Shown: one piece after another, positions 6,463 through 11,246 of the stretch
Layout of the letters: every line of letters starts with the position of its first letter
How positions within the stretch are numbered: position 1 is the first letter of the stretch
Origin: Candidatus Limnocylindrales bacterium
GTDB taxonomy: Bacteria > Chloroflexota > Limnocylindria > Limnocylindrales > CSP1-4
DNA length: 11,246 bases
Direction of reading: 5' to 3'
Assembly (NCBI GenBank): GCA_030647575.1
Contig: JAUSJS010000031.1
Coordinates: 1 to 11,246 of the forward strand
The notes under the pieces: model-generated
The model's database searches: none
Told to the model about the DNA's origin: nothing
Seen by the model: only the letters and a program-made list of their open reading frames with translations
Program-made: the position numbers and the translations under genes

Positions 6463-6495
6463 GGGCGCCGCGCCAGCCGCCCCCGCGCGGCGCCC
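6463..6495. terminator. Hairpin between convergent genes (11-bp perfect stem)
   Basis: GGGCGCCGCGC (6463-6473) pairs perfectly with GCGCGGCGCCC (6485-6495) around an 11-nt loop, starting 6 nt after the stop of the secreted-protein gene. No T-tract follows on either strand, so it is a strong structure but not a classical intrinsic terminator. It could act in both directions between the convergent genes. Confidence 0.6.
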
Positions 6496-6530
6496 CGCCT
6501 CGCCGGTCTGTATCCCTTCCCCGATCCGGC

Positions 6531-6547
6531 CCCAGGCCGGGCCTGGG
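6531..6547. terminator. Second hairpin, downstream of the response regulator gene
   Basis: CCCAGGCC (6531-6538) and GGCCTGGG (6540-6547) are inverted copies separated by one base, 17 bases beyond the response-regulator stop (6565). No T-run follows. It is a candidate terminator or 3'-end stabiliser for the two-component operon. Confidence 0.45.
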
Positions 6548-6564
6548 ATCGACGCGTCAACGAA

Positions 6565-7194
6565 TCAGCCGGTCGGGTCCAGGAACCCGTGCCGCATCGC
6601 CCACAGCGCGGCCTCGGTGCGGTCCATCACCCCGAGGCGCGAGAAGATGCTGGTCAGGTGCGCCTTCACCGTCTTCTCGGTAATACCCAGGCGCGAGCCG
6701 ATCTCCTTGTTCGTCCGCCCGACCGCCAGCTGGGCGAGGACCTCCCGTTGGCGCACCGTGAGGTCCGCGGCCGGCGCCCGCCCCTGGCGATCGTCGAGCA
6801 GCGCCCGCGCCGCGCGCGGCGCGACGGGCGCCTCCCCGCGGGCCGCCGCCTCGATGCCGCGGACGAGGTCCTCCGGGTCGGAGTCCTTCAGTAGGAAGCC
6901 CGTCGCGCCCGCGTCGAAGGCCGCGAGGACGCGGTCGCGATCGGAGAACGACGTCAGGACTACCACGCGGGCCTCCGGCCAGGCCTTCAGCAGACGTCGG
7001 GTGGCCCCGACCCCATCCAGGCGTGGCATCGAGAGATCGATGAGCACGACGTCCGGCCGCTCGGCGAGCGCGACGTCCACGCCGGCCAGGCCGTCCGCCG
7101 CCGTGCCGACCACGGCCATCCCCGCGCCCTCGAGCAGGCCGGACAGCCCGCTGCGAATGAGCGCGTGGTCGTCGACCACCACGACGCGGATCAT
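6565..7194 (-). CDS. NarL/LuxR-family response regulator
   Basis: A 209-residue two-component response regulator. The receiver domain spans residues 1-118, with acidic pocket VVDDH (D8, D9), phospho-acceptor D53 in VVLIDLSMP, T81 in VVLTSFS and K103 in GFLLKDSDPED. The LuxR/GerE DNA-binding domain spans about 145-205, with LTVRQREVLAQLAVGRTNKEI then LGITEKTVKAHLTSIFSRLGV. The length is standard. It is the second gene of a minus-strand operon: its ATG (7192-7194) overlaps the stop of the histidine kinase (TGA 7191-7193) as ATGA, so translation is probably coupled and the pair is cognate. Its targets are unknown; nothing near the secreted protein or the carboxylase genes shows an obvious repeated operator. 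Confidence 0.96.
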   Translation of the reverse strand: MIRVVVVDDHALIRSGLSGLLEGAGMAVVGTAADGLAGVDVALAERPDVVLIDLSMPRLDGVGATRRLLKAWPEARVVVLTSFSDRDRVLAAFDAGATGFLLKDSDPEDLVRGIEAAARGEAPVAPRAARALLDDRQGRAPAADLTVRQREVLAQLAVGRTNKEIGSRLGITEKTVKAHLTSIFSRLGVMDRTEAALWAMRHGFLDPTG

Positions 7195-8546
7195 GCCGGG
7201 ACCGCCACGGCCAGGCGGAGTGCCGTGCCGGCACCCGGCCGGGACTCGACCTCGAGCACGCCACCCGCGTCTTCGGCGAGCTCACGCATCACGTGCAGCC
7301 CGAGGTGTCCGGTCTCGAGCCCATCGGTCTCGGCCTGGAATCCGACGCCATCGTCGACGATCGTCAGGTGTGCCCGGCCGTCGGCGACCCAGACCCGCAC
7401 GAGCGCCTCGCGCGCGTCGGCGTGGGCGACGATGTTCCGCAGGCCCTCCTGGGTAACGCGGAAGAAGAGGGCCTCGACGGCCTCCGGGAGCCGGATGTCC
7501 GGGTCAACGTCCGTCGCCGCGTCGATGCCGCGCGCTCGCAGCGTGGCCACGAGTCCGTCGAGCGCAGCGGTCAGCCCCGCGGACCGGAGCGACGGAGGGT
7601 GGATCTCGATCATGAGCGTTCGCAGCTCGCCGATCATCCGGCGGATCGCCTCGGCGGCCGACGCCAGCGCCTGCGAGGTCGACGCGCGGTCGGGCGGGGT
7701 GGTCCCCGCTGCCGCCGTCGCCAGCTGGAACGAGAGCGCCGCCATCTCCTGGACGATCCCATCGTGGAGATCGGCGACGATCCGCCGCCGCTCGGCTTCG
7801 CCGGCATCGATCGTCCGCCGCAGGAGCGCCTCGCGCTCCCTCGTCCGGGCGCGAAGCTCGCGGCTCAGCCGGACGGCCAGGGGGAGCTGGAGTGCCGCGA
7901 GAAGGACGAGCGCGCCGAGGACCACCGGGAGGAACGTCTCGAAGATTCGCCGCCCGTCCGAGACGACCGAGTCGTAGCGCAGGTAGAGCTCCATGAGCAG
8001 TGGCTCACCACCGGGCGTCCGAACGGGCCGGTAGACCTCGAGCAGGTCACCCTGCCCCCGTTCAAACCGGTTCTCCTCCTCGCTGAGGTCGCTCAGGCCT
8101 GCCGCGCCGACACCGGTCTGCAGGGCCGCCAGCTCGTCCGGCCGGAGGTCGTAGGTGGCGCCGATGAGCTCCGTCGCGTCGGAGTAGACGATCCGCCCGC
8201 CCGCCGTCCAGAGCTTGATCCGCACGACCGGGTCGACGAGGACGCGCGCCCGGACTATCCGGTCCAGGGCGGCGACTGCGGTTGCGTCGCCGTTCGCCAG
8301 GGCGTCCGTCAACGCGGGCTCGATCACGCCGCGGGCAAGGACCCGGGTCACGGTCTGGGCGTCGGCGACGGCCTCCTCGGTCCCGAGCCGGCTCAGCACG
8401 AACCCGCCGGCGAGGGCCACGAGCACGACGGCGACCAGACCGGCCAGGGCAAAGCGCAGAACGGGCCGCCCGACGCCGAGCGTGTCGGGATCCGGCCGGC
8501 CCTCGGCCGGCGGCGTGGCCGCGGCAATCCTTGCGTCCGGAAGCAC
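7191..8546 (-). CDS. NarL-family sensor histidine kinase (HisKA_3/HATPase)
   Basis: A 451-residue inner-membrane sensor kinase paired with the response regulator by ATGA overlap. After a Pro-rich cytoplasmic N-terminus comes TM1 (about 29-52, VLRFALAGLVAVVLVALAGG). An extracytoplasmic sensor region spans about 55-200 (IVYSDATELIGATYDLR, FERGQGDLLEVYRPVRTPGG) and resembles a Cache-type fold. TM2 lies at about 203-226. The dimerisation domain has the H-box EAERRRIVADLHDGIVQE with H261. The ATPase domain has the N-box QEGLRNIVAHA (N371), DDGVGF (398-403) and GHLGLHVMRELAEDAGG. The start GTG 8544-8546 is chosen because GGAGGG sits 9 nt upstream (8556-8561). An in-frame ATG at 8651 would add 35 residues without recognisable features. 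The ligand cannot be predicted. Confidence 0.93.
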   Translation of the reverse strand: MLPDARIAAATPPAEGRPDPDTLGVGRPVLRFALAGLVAVVLVALAGGFVLSRLGTEEAVADAQTVTRVLARGVIEPALTDALANGDATAVAALDRIVRARVLVDPVVRIKLWTAGGRIVYSDATELIGATYDLRPDELAALQTGVGAAGLSDLSEEENRFERGQGDLLEVYRPVRTPGGEPLLMELYLRYDSVVSDGRRIFETFLPVVLGALVLLAALQLPLAVRLSRELRARTREREALLRRTIDAGEAERRRIVADLHDGIVQEMAALSFQLATAAAGTTPPDRASTSQALASAAEAIRRMIGELRTLMIEIHPPSLRSAGLTAALDGLVATLRARGIDAATDVDPDIRLPEAVEALFFRVTQEGLRNIVAHADAREALVRVWVADGRAHLTIVDDGVGFQAETDGLETGHLGLHVMRELAEDAGGVLEVESRPGAGTALRLAVAVPA

Positions 8547-8769
8547 GATGCTCCGCCCTCCACGATGGTTGGTCTCTGATTCGTTGAGGCAAAGGAGGGG
8601 CGGAAGGTTTCGCCACCGTACATCGGCTGGTTGGGCGCGCGGCGCCGCCACTGGCCGCGGTGATCGTACGCCTCACCGCCATCCGCTTCACCTTCGCGGG
8701 CTTCGCGCTCATCCTCTCGGGATCGCTGGCGGCGAGCGGGCGTGGTCGGATGATAGGTCGCGGCCGGGC
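8547..8769. other. Intergenic region between divergent kinase and XRE operons
   Basis: This region of about 220 bp holds the kinase ribosome binding site and presumably its promoter, for which I see no clear -35/-10. A short plus-strand frame (GTG 8660 to TGA 8773, 37 residues, hydrophobic middle) has no Shine-Dalgarno and is not called. Confidence 0.4.
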
Positions 8770-8798
8770 TTGACGTCGCAACGGCAACGGCTGATGAT
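8770..8798 (+). promoter_or_regulatory. Candidate promoter of the XRE-nucleotidyltransferase operon
   Basis: TTGACG (8770-8775, one mismatch to the sigma-70 -35) and GATGAT (8793-8798, weak -10) are separated by 17 bp. They are followed by a Shine-Dalgarno AGAGG (8811-8815) 9 nt before the ATG at 8825. Only the spacing and the -35 are good matches. Confidence 0.45.
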
Positions 8799-8812
8799 GT
8801 TTACGTCATCAG
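8791..8812. promoter_or_regulatory. 22-bp imperfect palindrome, candidate operator
   Basis: The arms CTGATGATGT (8791-8800) and ACGTCATCAG (8803-8812) are inverted copies with one mismatch and a 2-bp centre. The left arm covers the predicted -10 box and the right arm touches the Shine-Dalgarno. This is where an autorepressing XRE antitoxin would be expected to bind. A related TGACGTC sits at the -35 (8771-8777). Confidence 0.6.
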
Positions 8813-8824
8813 AGGTATGGGTTG

Positions 8825-9154
8825 ATGTCGATGGCCGGACGAATGGTGCGTGCTGCTCGGCGTCATGCGCAGCTGACCCAGCGCGAGCTCGCCAAGCGGG
8901 CCAGCATCCCGCAGGAGACGATCGCGCGCATCGAGCGCGGCCGCGCCGATCCTCGCGTCAAGACCCTGGACCGCCTACTCGAAGCCTGCGGCTACGGCCT
9001 CGAATCGATGCCACGCCTCGGGATCGGGATCGACCGCACGCAGATCCGCGAGCGCCTCAGCTTCTCCATGGACGAGCGGCTCGCCGTGGGCATCGCTGAC
9101 GATTCGCACTTCGTGGAATGGCGGCGCCCGCTGGAGGGGTCGCCGAATGAGTGA
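8825..9154 (+). CDS. XRE-family transcriptional regulator, probable antitoxin
   Basis: A 109-residue cytoplasmic protein. Residues about 6-60 are a Cro/C1-type helix-turn-helix (VRAARRHAQLTQRELAKRAS, IPQETIARIERGRADPRVKTL). A C-terminal tail of about 45 residues (RERLSFSMDERLAVGIADD, then HFVEWRRPLEG) could contact the partner. The start ATG 8825 has AGAGG with a 9-nt spacer; TTG 8822 and ATG 8831 or 8840 are less good. The last 8 bases overlap the nucleotidyltransferase gene, implying coupled synthesis. A 22-bp palindrome on the predicted -10 box suggests autorepression. The antitoxin role is inferred from gene order, overlap and partner type. It could alternatively be a plain regulator of a resistance-type nucleotidyltransferase. 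Confidence 0.88.
   Translation: MSMAGRMVRAARRHAQLTQRELAKRASIPQETIARIERGRADPRVKTLDRLLEACGYGLESMPRLGIGIDRTQIRERLSFSMDERLAVGIADDSHFVEWRRPLEGSPNE
9133..9139 (+). promoter_or_regulatory. Strong internal Shine-Dalgarno for the nucleotidyltransferase
   Basis: GGAGGGG lies inside the 3' end of the XRE gene, 7 nt before the ATG at 9147. It is stronger than the site of the upstream gene, so the second protein is likely made efficiently from the bicistronic mRNA. Confidence 0.75.
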
Positions 9155-9659
9155 GCTGCGCCGCTTCCTTCCTGATGCCATCCTGCGCTCGCTGATCGCC
9201 CACGACGTTCGCTTCATCGTCATTGGCGGCCTGGCGGCGCAGGCACATGGCTCTCCATCACTCACGGGCGACCTCGACATCTGCTACGCCCGTGATGAAG
9301 ACAACCTTGTACGGCTGGCGGCGACGCTCGAGGAGCTCGCCGCCGTCCGACGCGGGCTGCCGGCGGACACGCAGAGGTTGCCGCCGCTCGATGCCGGGAC
9401 CCTACGCGCTGGAGGACTCTTCACCCTGACGACGAGCGCTGGTGACTTCGACCTCCTGGCCAATCCGGACCCCGATCTCGACTATGAACGTCTCAGGACG
9501 ACCGCGGTGTCGACGACGGTGGCCGGCCAGCCGGTCCTCGTGGCCTCGCTCGACGCCTTGATCAGCATGAAGCGCGCCACCGGCCGGCCAAAGGACCGGA
9601 TCGAGCTGGAGATCCTGGGGGCTCTTCGGGAGGAGCTCGACCGGCGAGATCAGGGCTGA
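9147..9659 (+). CDS. Nucleotidyltransferase-fold protein, probable toxin (AbiEii/MNT-like)
   Basis: A 170-residue protein with a minimal nucleotidyltransferase core. The FIVIGGLAAQAHG loop (residues 23-35, GG at 27-28) is followed by the metal-binding pair D42 and D44 in SPSLTGDLDI. A third acidic candidate is D100 or D102 in SAGDFDLL. The C-terminal VASLDALISMKRATGRPKD resembles the conserved tail of small nucleotidyltransferases found in type IV-like (AbiEii) and MNT-type toxin-antitoxin pairs. Characterised relatives transfer NMPs to tRNA or proteins. The gene overlaps the XRE gene by 8 bp (ATG 9147-9149, XRE stop 9152-9154), which supports a two-gene module. Its end overlaps the convergent membrane-protein gene by 10 bp. 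All catalytic acids look intact, so activity is plausible. The toxin role and substrate are inferred, not shown. Confidence 0.85.
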   Translation: MSELRRFLPDAILRSLIAHDVRFIVIGGLAAQAHGSPSLTGDLDICYARDEDNLVRLAATLEELAAVRRGLPADTQRLPPLDAGTLRAGGLFTLTTSAGDFDLLANPDPDLDYERLRTTAVSTTVAGQPVLVASLDALISMKRATGRPKDRIELEILGALREELDRRDQG

Positions 9660-10798
9660 GCCTGGCTCGCGTCGTGACGGGTAAACGCGACGGCCGTGGC
9701 GATTGCGACGGCGGCAATGGCGATGACGGCGCTGACGCCGATGCCCTGGACCGTCAGGGTGCCGCCGTCGCATCCACCGGCGACCTGGTCGGGGCCAAGG
9801 GTCATCGTGTTCGTGACCGGAACAACGGCGTAGCTGAGCGCGCCATCCGAAGCGCGAGACGCAACCCAACAGCGCTCCTCGGTTAACGCGAAGAGCGACA
9901 CCCAGGCCGCGATGGTTAGACCGATGATCGCGACCCCGGCGAGCAGCGTGGCTCTGCTCGGCCTGGGTTCCTCGGCCGAGCTGGGCGCGGCGGCGCCGAG
10001 CCAGAGCAGAACGATCGCGGGCACAACGAATCCCATCGTGACGCCGCTGAACGCGATGTACGCCTGGAGCAGGCACAGCGCACCCGCGGCGATGAGCAGT
10101 GGCCGGACGCCTCGGATGGCTCCGATGCCTGCCACCACGGCCGGTACCGCAAACAAGCCGAAGAGCGCGATTGGTCGGTAGATGGACCACGGCGTCGTCG
10201 GACCTTGGTCCTCTCGGACCAGCGGGACCGCGGCGACGAACAGCCCGTAACCAACGATGATCGCCGCCGCCGCCAGACCTATTCGTCGCGGCCGGATTGC
10301 GCGGTGACGGCTGGACGGCATCGATTCGTCGGATCCCCGGGGCGCGACAGACTGGGGCCGCACCCGGCCACGAATGACCTGGACCGTCATCATCCAAACC
10401 AGCGCGACCGGCATCAGAAAGACGGCCCAGACGGGGAGGTAGGCAAACCCAACGAGCAACCGACCGGCCAACGATTGGATGACCGCGGATGGATCGCTCA
10501 CAAGCCCACCGGTGATGTCGTCCCAGATCGAGATGACAGCGCCATTTGCGAGACTCAGCAGGTAGCCGACAACGAAGTACGCGACCATGGCGACAAGATC
10601 CGCCCGAAGCGGACCGCTTGACAGCGGCCCGACTAGCCAACCGGCAACGATTGCGAGCGCCACGATCACGCCAAGTCTCGCCTCGATCTCGCCGCCCGTG
10701 ACGACGTAGTAGCCGACAATCAGCGCCGCCGGCGCGAGGCCGGCGAGCGCGCCGATCCAACGAGGTCCCATCCCGGCGAGTCCCACCTTGACCGTCAT
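9650..10798 (-). CDS. Multi-pass membrane protein, unknown function
   Basis: A 382-residue integral membrane protein that I do not recognise. Roughly nine hydrophobic segments are visible: about 14-34, 42-60, 66-90, 112-140, 173-192, 208-227, 232-268 (possibly two), 283-305 and 352-374. A charged linker (143-172, RGRVRPQ..SSRHRAIRPRR) splits the protein into two halves. A loop before the last segment (306-351) has two cysteines, C310 and C343, possibly a disulfide on the outer face. No transporter or enzyme motif is visible. The start ATG 10796-10798 overlaps the stop of the upstream gene as ATGA, so the two are probably coupled. The frame is open further upstream, but that part is antiparallel reading through the neighbour. 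The 3' end overlaps the nucleotidyltransferase gene convergently by 10 bp. A link to the toxin-antitoxin module is unlikely. Confidence 0.78.
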   Translation of the reverse strand: MTVKVGLAGMGPRWIGALAGLAPAALIVGYYVVTGGEIEARLGVIVALAIVAGWLVGPLSSGPLRADLVAMVAYFVVGYLLSLANGAVISIWDDITGGLVSDPSAVIQSLAGRLLVGFAYLPVWAVFLMPVALVWMMTVQVIRGRVRPQSVAPRGSDESMPSSRHRAIRPRRIGLAAAAIIVGYGLFVAAVPLVREDQGPTTPWSIYRPIALFGLFAVPAVVAGIGAIRGVRPLLIAAGALCLLQAYIAFSGVTMGFVVPAIVLLWLGAAAPSSAEEPRPSRATLLAGVAIIGLTIAAWVSLFALTEERCWVASRASDGALSYAVVPVTNTMTLGPDQVAGGCDGGTLTVQGIGVSAVIAIAAVAIATAVAFTRHDASQAQP

Positions 10799-11246
10799 CT
10801 GGGCACGAGCACAGCGAAGGTGGCGAGCGCTGCCAGCGCGAACCATCCGATCTCGCCGCGCTGGTCCCGATGCCTGCGTTTCCAGGCGAACCAGAGACCG
10901 ATCGGGATCGCGGTCGCCCAGCCGGCGATCAGCAGACTCGATGCGAACACGCCCGCGACGACGCCGAAGACAGCCGCCGAGGCGATCCGGACCGATTTGC
11001 GGCTTCCGACCCTGGCGCCTGCGTCTGCCGCCAGTGCCGCCCAGCTCGGCCGAGCGACGCCAATCAGCAGGAGCACGACGCCGATCATCGCCAGGACCAC
11101 CGCGACCGTCACCCACGGCGTGAGGTCCGGCCCCACGCACGAGGCCGGGTCGCATCGCGCCTGCGCGGCGGCCAGCACCAGGACCCAGGTGACCGCCCAG
11201 CCGATGAGCACGCCGGCTGCGCCGAACGGTCGCGGGAGAACAGCGA
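10795..11246 (-). CDS. Membrane protein, unknown function; probably truncated by right edge
   Basis: A hydrophobic protein with about four segments: around VLIGWAVTWVLVLAAA, WVTVAVVLAMIGVVLLLIGVA, AAVFGVVAGVFASSLLIAGW (with a following short stretch to a basic WKRRHRDQRGE turn), and WFALAALATFAVLV at the C-terminus. A CDPASC pair of cysteines follows the first segment. The reading frame is open to the window edge (11 more codons, AVLPRPFGAAG then the GTG). GTG 11209-11211 would give 138 residues, but with the first membrane segment starting at residue 1 or 2, so the true start is probably outside. Its TGA overlaps the ATG of the downstream membrane protein (ATGA), which suggests one operon and perhaps one complex. 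No family recognised. Confidence 0.7.
   Translation of the reverse strand, partial: AVLPRPFGAAGVLIGWAVTWVLVLAAAQARCDPASCVGPDLTPWVTVAVVLAMIGVVLLLIGVARPSWAALAADAGARVGSRKSVRIASAAVFGVVAGVFASSLLIAGWATAIPIGLWFAWKRRHRDQRGEIGWFALAALATFAVLVPR

Noticed and set aside
5955..6560. Open minus-strand frame extending liuB upstream by about 200 codons
   Set aside because: It is antisense to the secreted-protein gene, has no MCC beta homology, and the family start MPVL fits ATG 5954 with a -10 box 6 nt before it.
4926..6683. Long plus-strand open frame (585 codons)
   Set aside because: Low-complexity Arg/Gly/Pro-rich translation antisense to liuB; a shadow frame typical of GC-rich DNA.
8591..8600. AAAGGAGGGG, a perfect-looking Shine-Dalgarno on the plus strand
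   Set aside because: No start codon follows at a usable distance; probably chance.
8660..8773. 37-codon plus-strand frame with a hydrophobic centre
   Set aside because: GTG start without Shine-Dalgarno and overlaps the promoter region of the XRE operon; too little evidence.
1..11246. tRNA, rRNA, IS ends, CRISPR or riboswitch elements
   Set aside because: Scanned both strands by eye and saw no cloverleaf, no repeated spacers and no transposase; short weak elements could be missed without tools.

Overview
The window is strongly GC-rich with compact, mostly non-overlapping or slightly overlapping genes. It suggests a soil or freshwater bacterium of the Chloroflexota (Limnocylindria/Ellin6529-like) or a neighbouring actinobacterial group. 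That guess rests on the composition, on several apparently leaderless starts (TAnnnT box exactly 6 nt before the start codon), and on the style of the small secreted and membrane proteins. It is inference, not proof.

Left part (1-5954): a leucine/isovalerate-type (liu) catabolic neighbourhood, mostly on the minus strand. From right to left it reads: liuB-like 3-methylcrotonyl-CoA carboxylase beta subunit, a MOSC-domain protein, a small plus-strand membrane protein of unknown role, liuC-like methylglutaconyl-CoA hydratase, and the biotin-carboxylase (alpha, liuD-like) subunit, which runs off the left edge. Together these would carboxylate 3-methylcrotonyl-CoA and hydrate the product towards HMG-CoA. 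The most unusual observation is that the biotin carboxylase frame continues without interruption into an N-terminal excisionase/MerR-type helix-turn-helix of about 50 residues. The same protein also lacks about 19 residues in its biotin-carboxylase N domain. A 12-bp palindrome covers its start codon.

Middle (5955-8546): a small secreted protein of unknown function on the plus strand, hairpins between convergent genes, then a NarL/LuxR-type response regulator and its membrane histidine kinase. The two regulatory genes lie on the minus strand and overlap by ATGA.

Right part (8547-11246): a two-gene plus-strand module, XRE repressor plus nucleotidyltransferase. It has an overlapping junction and a 22-bp imperfect palindrome on the predicted -10 box, and looks like a toxin-antitoxin operon. 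It is followed by two coupled minus-strand genes for multi-pass membrane proteins of unknown function, the upstream one probably cut by the right edge. No tRNA, rRNA, IS element or CRISPR array was seen.
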